Source: Nocardioides deserti (GTDB lineage Bacteria > Actinomycetota > Actinomycetes > Propionibacteriales > Nocardioidaceae). From it: a stretch of 64,000 nucleotides of DNA. The stretch is taken from assembly GCF_014266025.1 (NCBI RefSeq), contig NZ_JACMYC010000005.1:186001-250000 (forward strand). The letters run 5' to 3'. Under the pieces are notes generated by a model that was not told where the DNA came from, ran no database searches, and saw nothing but the letters and a program-made list of their open reading frames with translations. Made by a program: the position numbers and the translations under genes. This document shows, in pieces, positions 39,604 through 49,532 of this stretch (the stretch's first letter is position 1; the number at the start of each line of letters is the position of its first letter).

Positions 39604-40512
39604 TCACCACTGGCCGGGCAGCTCGCCGCCGTACCAGTGCTCGATGAGCGAGCGGCTGATCGAGACGCCGCCGGGGAGCACCAGCTCGCCGGAGGTGGCC
39701 TGGTCGCGCATCTCGGCGCGGGTGAACCAGCGGGCGTCCTCGATCTCCACCTCGTCGACCGTGATCTCGGTGGAGGTGGCGCGGGCGACGAAGCCGACCA
39801 TCAGGCTGGCGGGCAGCGGCCACGGCTGGCTGCTGAAGTACTCCACCTCGCCGACGACCACGCCGGTCTCCTCGGCCACCTCGCGACGCACGGCGTCCTC
39901 CAGCGTCTCGCCGGGCTCGCAGAAGCCGGCCAGCGTGGAGTAGCGCCCCTCCGGCCACACCGCCTGGCGCCCCAACAGGCACCGCTCGTCCTCGGCGCCC
40001 GGCTCGCCCGAGGTGACGACCATGATCACCGCGGGGTCGCTGCGCGGGAACTGCGACTTCCCGCACTGCGTGCACACCAGCTCGTGACCCGCCGCGGTCG
40101 CATCGAGGCGACCGCCGCAGCGCGGGCAGAAGCGCGTCGCGAAGTGCCACTCGGCCAGGCCGAGCGCATGGAGGACCAGCGGCGCGACTGCGAGGTTGTC
40201 GTCCGACAGCGACGGCAGCAGGCCGCGCAGCGGCAACCAGGACGCGTCCCCCTTCGCCTCCTCCGGACCGGTGACGACGGCGAACCACACCCGCCCCTCG
40301 CGCTCCCCCAGCAGGACCCGCAGCCCGTCGGGCGCCTGCGACGGCGGCACCCACGCGACGCGCCCGTCCGCCGGGCGCACGCGGGTCCCGGACACCACCA
40401 GCACGCGGGTGTCCTCGTCGGCCCACCTCTCGGCGAGCCAGGCGTCGTCCTTGCGGTGGACCGCCACGCGGTCGTGCGGGTCCTGGGCCAGCTTGAGGTG
40501 CGGGGCGATCAC
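39604..40512 (-). CDS. nudC: NAD(+) diphosphatase NudC
   Basis: A 302-residue NudC, which hydrolyses NADH/NAD+ to NMN and AMP and can remove NAD caps from RNA. The zinc ribbon has Cys129, Cys132, Cys147 and Cys150 (FCPRCGG..CTQCG). The NUDIX box GFCEPGETLEDAVRREVAEETG lies at about 196-217, and SQPWPLP is the family's SQPWPFPxS signature. It starts with GTG at 40512, divergent from the AztD gene. It has the same position as Rv3199c. Confidence 0.92.
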   Translation of the reverse strand: MIAPHLKLAQDPHDRVAVHRKDDAWLAERWADEDTRVLVVSGTRVRPADGRVAWVPPSQAPDGLRVLLGEREGRVWFAVVTGPEEAKGDASWLPLRGLLPSLSDDNLAVAPLVLHALGLAEWHFATRFCPRCGGRLDATAAGHELVCTQCGKSQFPRSDPAVIMVVTSGEPGAEDERCLLGRQAVWPEGRYSTLAGFCEPGETLEDAVRREVAEETGVVVGEVEYFSSQPWPLPASLMVGFVARATSTEITVDEVEIEDARWFTRAEMRDQATSGELVLPGGVSISRSLIEHWYGGELPGQW

Positions 40513-40565
40513 GTCCGGAGGCTAGACCGGCAGCCCTGACCCGCGCCGCCCGACACCGGCCCCAG

Positions 40566-40603
40566 TTGACAACCATTCTCACTTGCTCTGAGAATCATTC
40601 TCA
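40566..40603 (+). promoter_or_regulatory. Zur-type operator over a leaderless promoter
   Basis: TGAGAATCATTCTCA (40589-40603) is a perfect palindrome of the Zur type (TGA-AAT-ATT-TCA), with a further ATTCTCA half-site at 40575-40581. TTGACA (40566-40571) and GAGAAT (40590-40595) form -35 and -10 boxes with an 18-bp spacer. The predicted transcript start falls at or next to the ATG at 40603, so the operator covers the -10 box and start site. Confidence 0.7.
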
Positions 40604-41853
40604 TGACGATGAAGCGAGCGCTGCTCCTGCCACCCCTGCTGACCCTCGTGTCGGCCTCCCTCCTCGCCTGCGGCGAGTCCTCCTCTCCCACGAGCGCACC
40701 GAGCCCGGCCGACGGCTCGGCGACGTCCCAAGCGGGGCCGGCGGCGGTCGAGGAGGCCGGACCTCAGCCGCGCGTCGCGGTGTCGTACGACGGCGGCGTG
40801 CTCGTGCTCGACCCGGAGTCGGGCGAGGTGCTGCTCGAGGAGCCGCTCGACGGCTACGTCCGGCTCAACCCGGCCGGCGACGGCCGGCACGCGTTCGTCT
40901 CCGCCGCCGGCGCGTTCACCGCGCTCGACCTCGGCTCCTGGACCGAGGCGCACGGCGACCACGGCCACTCCTGGAGCACCGAGCCGGCGCTGACGTCCTT
41001 CTCCGTGGCGGCCGAGGAGCCCGGGCACGCGGTCGCCCACGACGGGCTCACCACCCTGTTCGACGACGGGACCGGCGTCGTCACGGTGGTCGACCCGTTC
41101 CGCATCGCGGAGGGCGAGGACCCAGTCGTCGAGACGACCACGCTGCCCGAGCCGCACCACGGCGTCGCGGTCCGCAGCGCCGTCGGCACCCTCCTGCACA
41201 CCGTCGGCGACGCCGAGTCCCGCTCGGGCGTCCGCGTGGTCACCGCCGCCGGCGCCGAGCTGGCTGCGAGCGACGAGTGCCCCGGCGTGCACGGCGAGGC
41301 CTTCGCCGGCGACGTCGCCGTCGTCGGCTGCGAGGACGGCCTGCTCGTCGTCGACGGGCGAACGATCACCAAGGTCGACAGCCCCGATGCGTACGGCCGG
41401 ATCGGCAACCAGGCCGGGCACGAGAGCTCGCCGTTCGTCCTCGGCGACTACAAGAGCGACCCGGACGCCGAGCTCGAGCGGCCGACCCGGGTCGCGGTCG
41501 TCGACACCCGCGACGCGACCCTGCGGCTGGTCGACCTGCCGGCCAGCTACTCCTTCCGGTCCCTGGCCCGGACCGCGGACGGCGACGGCCTGGTCCTCGG
41601 CACCGACGGCGCGCTGCACGTGGTCGACGTCCGGCGCGCCGAGGTCAGCCGCTCGCTCCCGGTGGTCGAGCCGTGGCGCGAGCCGACGGACTGGCAGCAG
41701 CCGCGGCCGACCGTGCAGGTCGTCGGGGACACGGCGTACGTCACCGAGCCCGCCCGCGACCGGCTGCACGTCGTCGACCTCGGCTCCGGCGAGGTCGTGG
41801 ACACCCACCGGCTGCCGCACACCCCGGACGAGGTCGTCGCGACTGCGGGATGA
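40603..41853 (+). CDS. aztD: AztD-like periplasmic zinc metallochaperone lipoprotein
   Basis: A 416-residue lipoprotein. The lipobox LLAC puts the lipidated cysteine at 23, followed by a Ser/Ala/Pro-rich linker and a seven-bladed-propeller-like beta domain. A histidine cluster EAHGDHGHSW lies at about 115-124 and PEPHHG later, both probable zinc ligands. AztD proteins deliver zinc to the AztC solute-binding protein of a zinc ABC transporter. No aztABC genes are next to it. A Zur-type box overlaps its ATG, so it should be derepressed under zinc starvation. A second ATG two codons on could also start it. Confidence 0.82.
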   Translation: MTMKRALLLPPLLTLVSASLLACGESSSPTSAPSPADGSATSQAGPAAVEEAGPQPRVAVSYDGGVLVLDPESGEVLLEEPLDGYVRLNPAGDGRHAFVSAAGAFTALDLGSWTEAHGDHGHSWSTEPALTSFSVAAEEPGHAVAHDGLTTLFDDGTGVVTVVDPFRIAEGEDPVVETTTLPEPHHGVAVRSAVGTLLHTVGDAESRSGVRVVTAAGAELAASDECPGVHGEAFAGDVAVVGCEDGLLVVDGRTITKVDSPDAYGRIGNQAGHESSPFVLGDYKSDPDAELERPTRVAVVDTRDATLRLVDLPASYSFRSLARTADGDGLVLGTDGALHVVDVRRAEVSRSLPVVEPWREPTDWQQPRPTVQVVGDTAYVTEPARDRLHVVDLGSGEVVDTHRLPHTPDEVVATAG

Positions 41854-41898
41854 GCGGCCCGACGGACTAACCCTCGTCGCCCCGGCGTTGAGGACGAC

Positions 41899-42978
41899 AT
41901 GAGGACGTACGACGCGGTGGTGGTCGGCGCCGGCCAGGCCGGCCTCTCCGCGTCGTACCACCTGCGCCGCCTCGGCCTCGACCACGTCGTCCTCGACGCC
42001 GACCGCGCGCCCGGCGGTGCCTGGCAGCACCGCTGGGACTCGCTGACCATGCACGACGTCCACGGCGTCGCCGCGCTCCCCGACGCCGACCCGCCGGCCG
42101 ACCAGCACGCCCGGGGCCAGGGCCGGGCCAACGTCGTCGTGCCGGCGTACTTCGCCGACTACGAGCGGACCCACGACCTCCCCGTCGTCCGCCCGGTCGA
42201 GGTCGGCCGCGTCGAGGACGGGCCGGACGGCCTGCTCGTCGTGCACGCCGGCGACAGCAGCTGGACCACCCGCACGCTGGTCAACGCGACCGGCACCTGG
42301 CGGCGGCCGTTCGTGCCCCACTACCCCGGGGTCGAGTCGTTCCGGGGCGAGCAGTGGCACACCGTCGCCTTCCCCGGCTCCGAGCACTTCCGGGGCCGGC
42401 GTGTCGTGGTCGTGGGCGGCGGCGCGTCGGCCGTCCAGCACCTCGGCGAGCTGGCGCTCGTCGCCGACACGCTGTGGGTCACCCGTCGCCCGCCGGTGTG
42501 GCGCACCGACGACTTCACCCCCGACCGGGGTCGGGAGGCGGTCGCGCTGGTCGAGGAGCGGGTACGCCGCGGGCTTCCGCCCGCCAGCGTGGTCGGCGTG
42601 ACCGGGCTGGCCCTGCGGCCGCAGGAGCAGGAGGCGGCCCGGCTCGGAGCCTACGACCGGCACCCGATGTTCACCGCGGTCGAGCCCGGCGGCGTGCGGA
42701 TGCCCGACGGCTCGCTCGAGCGGGCCGACGCGATCCTCTGGGCGACCGGGTTCCGGCCCGCCGTCACCCACCTGGCGCCGCTGCGGCTGCGCTCGGACCT
42801 GGGCGGCATCCAGCTCGACGGCACGACCGCCGTGGCCGACCCGCGGGTGCAGCTGGTCGGCTACGGCCCCTCGGCCAGCACCATCGGCGCGAACCGGGCC
42901 GGGCGGACGGCGGCGACGGCCGTACGGCGCTACCTCTCCGGCGCGTCCGCCACCCGCAGCAGGGCCGCCAGCTCCTGA
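41899..42978 (+). CDS. FAD/NAD(P)-binding oxidoreductase (CzcO-like)
   Basis: A 359-residue flavoprotein. The FAD Rossmann motif VVGAGQAGLSASYHL lies at about 7-21, and the second NAD(P) motif VVVGGGASAVQHL at about 173-185. WATGFRPA near residue 285 and GYGPSASTIGANRAGR near the end are typical of CzcO/flavin-monooxygenase-like proteins. The substrate is not known. Its last 49 bp overlap the convergent adnB gene, leaving no space for a terminator. Confidence 0.85.
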   Translation: MRTYDAVVVGAGQAGLSASYHLRRLGLDHVVLDADRAPGGAWQHRWDSLTMHDVHGVAALPDADPPADQHARGQGRANVVVPAYFADYERTHDLPVVRPVEVGRVEDGPDGLLVVHAGDSSWTTRTLVNATGTWRRPFVPHYPGVESFRGEQWHTVAFPGSEHFRGRRVVVVGGGASAVQHLGELALVADTLWVTRRPPVWRTDDFTPDRGREAVALVEERVRRGLPPASVVGVTGLALRPQEQEAARLGAYDRHPMFTAVEPGGVRMPDGSLERADAILWATGFRPAVTHLAPLRLRSDLGGIQLDGTTAVADPRVQLVGYGPSASTIGANRAGRTAATAVRRYLSGASATRSRAASS

Positions 42979-45900
42979 CGCCCCGGCAGGTCCGCCGGCT
43001 CGACGACCCGCCCGCTGCGCACGAAGTAGAACGCCGCCCGGACCCGATCGACCGGGAGGTCGTGGAGCTCGGCCCACGCCTGGCGGTAGATCGCCAGCTG
43101 GAGCGGGTCGGCCTCCCCCGAGCGACCGGTCTTCCAGTCGACGACGAGGTAGCCCTCCCCGTCCTCGGTGTCCTCGCGGTAGACCGCGTCGATCCGGCCC
43201 CGGACCACCTGGCCGTCGACCACCAGCGCGAACGACGGCTCGACCGCGTGCGGGACGCGCTCGGCGAACGGGCCCTCCTCGAAGAGCGCGATCAGCGCCT
43301 GGAGGTCGGCGTCGTCGTCGATGTCGACGTCCGCGCGGCCCGGCAGCTCGTCGGGGTCCAGCAGCAGCTGCTGGCCGAACCGCGCCTCGACCCACGCGTG
43401 GAACCGGGTGCCGAAGCGGGCCGCCGACGACGGCTTCCGCGGCATCGGCCGGGCCAGGTCGCGCGCGAGCTCGTCGGGGTCGTCGCGCAGCCGGGCCAAC
43501 GAGGTCGCCGACAGGCTGCTCGGCAGCTCCACCTCGACGTGCGGCGACCGGTCGCGCCGGGCCTCGTCGAGCAGCCGGGCGATCTCCTCGTCCCACTGTC
43601 GGACCCGCTCGAGCTCGAGGACGTCCTCGATCCCGTCCTCGATGCCGCCGGCCAGCTCGGCGTCGGTGACCGGGTCGGCATCGCGCACCCGCCGGGCGGC
43701 CTCGATGCGCCGCTCGACCTCGGCGGTGCGGTGCGAGATCGGCCAGGGCAGGTCGGGCGAGCGGTCGGCGTACGGGCTCTCCTCGCCCTTGACCGCACAG
43801 TCGGCCCAGCGGTCCGGCTCGGCGCCCCAGGCCGCCATCGCGTCCCGCGTCGCGCAGAGGTACGCCGAGGGGCCGAGGCCGCTCTTCAGGTGCGGCGCGA
43901 AGCGCCAGGCCGAGACCCAGAGGGAGTGCCGGGCGCGGGTCCACGCGACATACCCCAGCCGCAGCTCCTCGAGCGCCTCGTGCTCCTTGACCGCCCCCGC
44001 CAGGGCCTTGATGTCCTCAGGTGAGTGGCCCGCCAGCTGGGGCAGGTCCCGGGCGTCGCCGCGCAGCGCGGTCGGCATGACGAACGGGACGGTCAGCCAG
44101 CTCGACCGGGTGCGGTTGGTCGGGAACTTCCGCTCGGTCACGCCGACGAGGAAGACCGCGTCCCACTCCAGGCCCTTGGCCCGGTGGACGGTCAGCAGCT
44201 TGACCGAGTCGGCCTCCGACGGGGTCGCGACGTCGAGCCCCTGGCCGAACTCGTCCTCGGCCTCCAGCCACGCCAGCAGCGCCGGCAGCGTCACCTGGCC
44301 GTCGACGGCCTGGAACTCCGCGACCGCCTGGACGAACAGGTCGAGGTTGTCGCGTCGGGCGGCCGCCGCGGGGCTGACCGAGGAGGCCAGCTCGACGTCG
44401 ATGCCGGTGGTGTCGACGATGCGCCGGACCAGGTCGAGGATCGGCTCCCCGACCGCCTGGCGCAGCCGCCGCAGCTCGGCGGCCAGCAGCGCGAACCGCT
44501 CACGCGCCTCGGGTGAGTACGCCAGGTCGCCCGGGTCCTCCAGCGCGTCGCACAGCGAGGCGATCTCGGTCGGGTCGGCCCCCTCGACGGCGGCGGCCAG
44601 CTGGGCACGAACGTCGGCGAAGGCGGTCGACCCTGAGGTGTCGCCGGCCAGCTCCCGCGCCCGCCGGCCGAGCAGCGCGAGGTCGCGCGGGCCGATCGCC
44701 CAGCGCGGCCCGGCTAGCAGCGTGAGCAGCGCGGCGTTGGCGGTGACGTCCTGGACCAGCGTCAGTGTCGCGACGACCTCGGAGACCTCCGGCAGCCGCA
44801 GCAAGCCCTTGAGGCCGACGATCTCCACCGGGATCTCCCGCTCGCTCAGCGCGTCGAAGACGGCCGCGGCGTGCGCGTTGTCGCGGGTGAGCACGCCGAT
44901 CTCGCGCCAGCACGGGCCGTCCTTGGTCGCCGAGAGCGCCGCGTGGGTCTCCAGCACCCGGTCGCCGAGCCAGGCCAGCTCGTCGTCCCAGGTCTCGTGC
45001 ACGACCGCGCGCACCTCGCCCGGCGAGGCGTCCGGCGCGGCCTCGAGGGGCCGCAGGTCCGGCCGGCTGGCGTACAGCTCGGCGGCCAGGTGGTTGGCGG
45101 TGGCCAGGATCCGCTCGTCCGAGCGCCGGTTGACCGTGAGCGGGTACGTCGTGCCCGGCGCGCCGTCGGCGGCCGGGAACTCGCGGGTGAACTCGAGGAT
45201 GTTCGACACCGACGCCCCGCGCCAGCCGTAGATCGCCTGGTTGGGGTCGCCGACAGCCATCACCGGGTGGCCCAGGCCGGAGTCCGGGTCGGGACCGGAG
45301 AAGAGCCGGCGCAGCATCAGAGCCTGGGCCACCGAGGTGTCCTGGTACTCGTCGAGCAGCACGACCTTGAACTTCGACCGCTCCGCCTCGCCGACCTCCG
45401 GGCACTGCTCGGCCAGCCGAGCGGCGAGCGCGATCTGGTCGGAGAAGTCCATCAGCCCGTGGTGCCGCTTGAGGGCGCGGTAGGCCTCGACCAGGCCGAG
45501 CAGCTCGGCCCGCTTGTCGATCGCCGCGACCGCCTTCTCGTTGAGCGCGCGGTAGGTCTTGCGGTGCTCGGTGGCCATGCCCTCGAGCAGCAGCGGGCGC
45601 AGCCGCTCGTCGTGGGCGCGGACCTCGGCGGGGCCGACGAGGTGCTCGCTCATCTCGCCGTCGAGGGAGAGGAGGTACTGCACGACGTGGCGCGGGGAGT
45701 CGGTCAGCTGCTCGACCGGCGTGGCGTACCGCTGCACCGCACGCGCGGCGAGCTGGTAGCGGCTGGCGTCGGCGATCAGCCGGGTGTCGGGCTCGTGGCC
45801 GATGCGCAGGCCGTGCTCGGAGAGCAACGCGGAGGCGTAGGAGTGGTACGTCGCGACCGTCGGCTCCTCGACCTCCTGCTCCTCGCCGTCCGGGCCGGGT

Positions 45901-46241
45901 GCGCGGGTGCCGCGCTCGGGCAGGAGCCCCGCCTGGCGCAGGCTGTCGCGGATCCGGGTCTGGAGCTCCGCGGTCGCCTTGGTGGTGAAGGTGAGGCCGA
46001 GGATCTCGCCGGGGGCGACCCGGCCGGTCGCGACCAGCCAGACCACGCGGGCGGCCATCACGGTCGTCTTGCCCGAGCCGGCGCCCGCGATGACGACCGC
46101 CGGCTCCAGGGGCGCGGTGACCGCGGCGAACTGCTGCTCGCTGAACGTCCACCGCACGCCCATGAGGTCGCGCAGCTGCTCGGGCGTCGTGATGTCCGGC
46201 GCGCCGGTGGCGGGGGTCCGGTCGGGCATGGTCGAGGTCAC
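42930..46241 (-). CDS. adnB: AdnB helicase-nuclease subunit
   Basis: A 1103-residue UvrD-like helicase fused to a RecB-type nuclease. Walker A GAGSGKTT lies at 53-60, Walker B VVLLDEYQDTSVAQ and motif VI GYVAWTRARHSLWVSAWR follow, and the C-terminal nuclease has VVDWKTGRS with Asp1035 and Lys1037. With AdnA it forms the actinobacterial end-resection motor used instead of RecBCD. The length equals that of the mycobacterial subunit. It overlaps adnA by 4 bp (ATGA) and is divergent in function from the nearby UvrD2. Confidence 0.92.
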   Translation of the reverse strand: MTSTMPDRTPATGAPDITTPEQLRDLMGVRWTFSEQQFAAVTAPLEPAVVIAGAGSGKTTVMAARVVWLVATGRVAPGEILGLTFTTKATAELQTRIRDSLRQAGLLPERGTRAPGPDGEEQEVEEPTVATYHSYASALLSEHGLRIGHEPDTRLIADASRYQLAARAVQRYATPVEQLTDSPRHVVQYLLSLDGEMSEHLVGPAEVRAHDERLRPLLLEGMATEHRKTYRALNEKAVAAIDKRAELLGLVEAYRALKRHHGLMDFSDQIALAARLAEQCPEVGEAERSKFKVVLLDEYQDTSVAQALMLRRLFSGPDPDSGLGHPVMAVGDPNQAIYGWRGASVSNILEFTREFPAADGAPGTTYPLTVNRRSDERILATANHLAAELYASRPDLRPLEAAPDASPGEVRAVVHETWDDELAWLGDRVLETHAALSATKDGPCWREIGVLTRDNAHAAAVFDALSEREIPVEIVGLKGLLRLPEVSEVVATLTLVQDVTANAALLTLLAGPRWAIGPRDLALLGRRARELAGDTSGSTAFADVRAQLAAAVEGADPTEIASLCDALEDPGDLAYSPEARERFALLAAELRRLRQAVGEPILDLVRRIVDTTGIDVELASSVSPAAAARRDNLDLFVQAVAEFQAVDGQVTLPALLAWLEAEDEFGQGLDVATPSEADSVKLLTVHRAKGLEWDAVFLVGVTERKFPTNRTRSSWLTVPFVMPTALRGDARDLPQLAGHSPEDIKALAGAVKEHEALEELRLGYVAWTRARHSLWVSAWRFAPHLKSGLGPSAYLCATRDAMAAWGAEPDRWADCAVKGEESPYADRSPDLPWPISHRTAEVERRIEAARRVRDADPVTDAELAGGIEDGIEDVLELERVRQWDEEIARLLDEARRDRSPHVEVELPSSLSATSLARLRDDPDELARDLARPMPRKPSSAARFGTRFHAWVEARFGQQLLLDPDELPGRADVDIDDDADLQALIALFEEGPFAERVPHAVEPSFALVVDGQVVRGRIDAVYREDTEDGEGYLVVDWKTGRSGEADPLQLAIYRQAWAELHDLPVDRVRAAFYFVRSGRVVEPADLPGRQELAALLRVADAPER

Positions 46242-49200
46242 GAGAGCACCGTCCCTGAGGCCTTGGTGGGGCAGATCGCGGTGAAGGCGCAGCGGTCGCA
46301 GTGCCCGCCGGGGCGGGCGACGAACTCCTCGGCCCGGAGCGCAGCCGCCGCGGCGGCGAGCTGCTCCTCGACGAGGCGCGGACCGTCGCCGTCGGCCGGC
46401 GGCTGGTGCTGCACCTTGGGCAGCTCCTCCCCCAGCCGGAGCTGGACGAGCTCGGCGCCGCCGGAGGTGCCGGGGCCCTCCACGCCGGCCGCCCGGAGGT
46501 GCTCGTCGGCCGCACCGGCGTCGACGGCGAGCTGGTAGAGCCCGAGCTGGGAGTGCCGCTGCACCTCCGGCCCGGTCGGGGCGTACTTGCCCGTCTTGAG
46601 GTCGACCACGACGACGCGGCCGTCCTCGTCGAGCTCGAGCCGGTCGGCGTACCCGTGCAGCCGGACGACCTGGCCGTCCGGCAGGGTCACCTCGGCCCGG
46701 ATCTTGGGCTCGACCGCCAGCACCGTGCGGGCTCCCGGCCGCCGGTGCCAGGTGAGGAAGCGCTCGAGCGCGGCGGCGACCGCCTCGCGCTCACGGGCGC
46801 GGGACCAGGGGGTGCGGAACTCCATCCGTCCCCACACCTCGTCGACCAGCGGCATCAGGTCGCGCTCGACGTCGACGTCCTCGGCCGCGACCCCGAGGGA
46901 GCCGTTGGCGAGCCGCTCCGCGACCGCGTGGACGACCTTGCCGAAGCCCTGGCCGCTGGAGCTGACGACCTCGCCGCCGGCCTCGCGCTGGAGGAACCAC
47001 TGCGCGGGGCAGGTCAGCAGGCCGTCGAGCGCGCTAGCCGAGAGCGTCAGTGGCTCCTCGGCCGGGCGCACCGGGCGCTCGGACCTGCTCGGCGCGCGCA
47101 GCCCCCACCAGGTCGCGGGCTCCGCCTGCGGGGCGACGGGGCGACCGTGGACGTCGAGCTCGGAGAGCAGCCGCAGCCGGCGGGCGGCGGCCCGGCGGAG
47201 GACCTCGGGCTCACCCGGGTCGGCGACGGTGCGGCGCAGCTCCGAGACCAGGCCCGCCATCGACAGCGGGCGCCGCGGGCGGCCGACCCGGTGGACCGGC
47301 TCGCGGCCGAGCTCGGTGAGGAAGCGCGAGGGCTGCTCGCCCTCGTCGTCGGGCGACTTGACCGCGGTGACGACCAGGCGCTGCTTGGCCCGGGTGGCCG
47401 CGACGTAGAACAGCCGCCGCTCCTCGGCGAGCATCGCGCCGCGGGTCAGCGGCGGCAGCAGGCCGTCGGTGCCGATCCGGTCGGCCTGGAGCAGGGAGTC
47501 GCGGCGGCGGAGGTCGGGCCAGGCGCCCTCCTGCACATGGGCGACGACGACCAGCCGCCACTCCAGGCCCTTGGAACGGTGCGCCGTGAGCAGCCGGACA
47601 GCTTCCCCGCGCACGCCGCGGTCGGCGAGGGTGTCGGCCGGGATCTCCTGGGCGCGCAGCGTCTCGAGGAAGCTGCGGACGCTGCGGTGCCCCTGCTGCT
47701 CCTCGGTGCGCGCGGCCACCTCGAAGAGCGCGCACAGCGCGTCGAGGTCACGGTGGGCCAGGCGAGCGGCCTGCCCGCCCGCGGCCGTCGCGTGCCGCAG
47801 GCGGCGACCCCAGTCGGTGCCGTCCCACAGCAGCCAGAGCACCTCCTCCGCGGTGGCGCCCTCTGCCAGCGCCTGCCGGGCCCGGGTGAGCAGGTCCGCC
47901 AGGCGCAGCGCCCGGCGGGCCGGCTCGCCGTCGAGGCCGGCGAGCGCGGCGGGGTCGAGCACCGCGCGACGGACCAGCTCGCGCGCCGGGGTGCCGGGCG
48001 AGGCGGCGCGCAGCGCGCGGGTCAGCGCCCGCACGTCGGTCGCGTCCAGGCCGCCCAGCGGCGAGGTCAGCAGCGCCTCGGCCCGGTCAGCGCCGACGAA
48101 GTCCTCGTCGGCCGGGTCCTCGACCTCCGCGTCGACCACCACGCCGAGCGCGCCGAGCAGCGGCAGCACCGCGGGTTCGCGCACCAGCGGTGTCTCGTCG
48201 GCGGCGACCTCGACGGGCACGCCGGCCGCGGCGAGCGAGCGCCGCAGGCCCGGGATCGAGGCCCGGCCGGAGCGCACCAGCACCGCCATCTCCGACCACG
48301 GGACGCCGTCCTCGAGGTGGGCGCGGCGCAGCAGGTCGGCGGTGTGCTCGGTCTCGGCGCGGTGGGTGTCGAAGGTGAGCACCTCGACGCTGCCCGGGCC
48401 GTGGGCGTTGTCGGCCGGGACCGGGTTGCGGAACGCGGTGTACTGCTCGAGCGGGATGGAGCCGGTGACGCCGATCGACGCGGCGATCGTGCGCGAGGCG
48501 CGCAGCAGCCGCGACCCGAACCGGCGGGTCGTGCCGAGCGCGACCACCGGCGCCGGCTCGCCCTCCCGGGTGGTGAACTCGCGAGGGAAGTCGAGGATCC
48601 CGCGCACGTCGGCCCCGCGGAACCCGTAGATCGACTGGTCCGGGTCGCCGACGACGGTCAGGTCGCGCCCGTCGCCGGCGATGGCCCGCAGCAGCGCGAC
48701 CTGGCTGGGGTCGGTGTCCTGGTACTCGTCGACGAAGACGTGCCGCACCTGCGACCGCAGCTCCTCGCGGTGCACCTGCGCCTCGATGACGGCCCGCGCG
48801 ACCAGGTCGGGGTAGTCGATCGCGGACTGGTCGCCCAGGACGTCGAGGTACTGCTCGAGGAACAGCCCGGCCGCCTCCAGCTCCGGCACGCCCTCGGCCC
48901 GGCCCAGCGCCGCCAGGTCGGCCGGGTCCAGGCCGCGCTCGCGGGCCCGGGCCAGCACCGCGTGCACCTCGCGCGCGAAGCCGCGCGTGCCGACGGCGGC
49001 ACGCAGGTGGTCGGGCCAGCGCACGGACTCCGGCGCGTCGGTGAGCAGCTCCTGCAGCACCACGTCCTGCTCGGGGGCCGACAGCAGGCGCAGGGGCGCG
49101 GCGTACAGCTCGGCCGGCGCGTAGCGCCGCACCAGCGCGTAGGCGAAGGAGTGGAACGTCGAGGACAAGCCGGTCGCCATCGTGCGGCCCAGCCGCGCGG

Positions 49201-49483
49201 TCACCCGGTCGCGCAGCTGCTCGGCGGCCTTGCGGGAGAAGGTCAGCGCCAGCACCTGGTCGGGCCGCGCGCCCTCCTCGATCCGGCGCACGATCGCCTC
49301 GACCAGCGTCGTCGTCTTGCCCGTGCCCGGCCCGGCGAGCACGAGCAGCGGCCCCCCGGCGTGGTCGACGACGCGCTGCTGGTGCTCGTCGAGGGTCGGG
49401 ACGGCACCGGCCACCGGACGGCGCGCGAGGCGGTACGTCGTACCGGGGGTCCTCACGGCTGGTGCGGCGGCGGTGGCGGTCAT
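46238..49483 (-). CDS. adnA: AdnA helicase-nuclease subunit with Fe-S cluster
   Basis: A 1081-residue partner of AdnB. GPGTGKTT lies at 51-58, FVDEYQDTDPSQ and YVAATRAKQRLVVTAV are the other helicase motifs, and the nuclease motif is VVDLKTGK with Lys966. A 4Fe-4S site combines the cysteine of LLTCPAQWF with HCDRCAFTAICP near the end (Cys1062, 1065, 1071). The ATG at 49483 is the best start; longer frames overlap the divergent DJ-1-like gene. It is first in the adnA-adnB operon. Confidence 0.92.
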   Translation of the reverse strand: MTATAAAPAVRTPGTTYRLARRPVAGAVPTLDEHQQRVVDHAGGPLLVLAGPGTGKTTTLVEAIVRRIEEGARPDQVLALTFSRKAAEQLRDRVTARLGRTMATGLSSTFHSFAYALVRRYAPAELYAAPLRLLSAPEQDVVLQELLTDAPESVRWPDHLRAAVGTRGFAREVHAVLARARERGLDPADLAALGRAEGVPELEAAGLFLEQYLDVLGDQSAIDYPDLVARAVIEAQVHREELRSQVRHVFVDEYQDTDPSQVALLRAIAGDGRDLTVVGDPDQSIYGFRGADVRGILDFPREFTTREGEPAPVVALGTTRRFGSRLLRASRTIAASIGVTGSIPLEQYTAFRNPVPADNAHGPGSVEVLTFDTHRAETEHTADLLRRAHLEDGVPWSEMAVLVRSGRASIPGLRRSLAAAGVPVEVAADETPLVREPAVLPLLGALGVVVDAEVEDPADEDFVGADRAEALLTSPLGGLDATDVRALTRALRAASPGTPARELVRRAVLDPAALAGLDGEPARRALRLADLLTRARQALAEGATAEEVLWLLWDGTDWGRRLRHATAAGGQAARLAHRDLDALCALFEVAARTEEQQGHRSVRSFLETLRAQEIPADTLADRGVRGEAVRLLTAHRSKGLEWRLVVVAHVQEGAWPDLRRRDSLLQADRIGTDGLLPPLTRGAMLAEERRLFYVAATRAKQRLVVTAVKSPDDEGEQPSRFLTELGREPVHRVGRPRRPLSMAGLVSELRRTVADPGEPEVLRRAAARRLRLLSELDVHGRPVAPQAEPATWWGLRAPSRSERPVRPAEEPLTLSASALDGLLTCPAQWFLQREAGGEVVSSSGQGFGKVVHAVAERLANGSLGVAAEDVDVERDLMPLVDEVWGRMEFRTPWSRAREREAVAAALERFLTWHRRPGARTVLAVEPKIRAEVTLPDGQVVRLHGYADRLELDEDGRVVVVDLKTGKYAPTGPEVQRHSQLGLYQLAVDAGAADEHLRAAGVEGPGTSGGAELVQLRLGEELPKVQHQPPADGDGPRLVEEQLAAAAAALRAEEFVARPGGHCDRCAFTAICPTKASGTVLS

Positions 49484-49532
49484 GGACCCATCACAACATC
49501 GCGCACCGACAGTGCGTGGCAGACCTGCCAGG

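Noticed and set aside
49182..49532. A longer N-terminus for the DJ-1-like protein
   Set aside because: The upstream part of that frame is antisense to adnA and has no relation to the DJ-1 fold.
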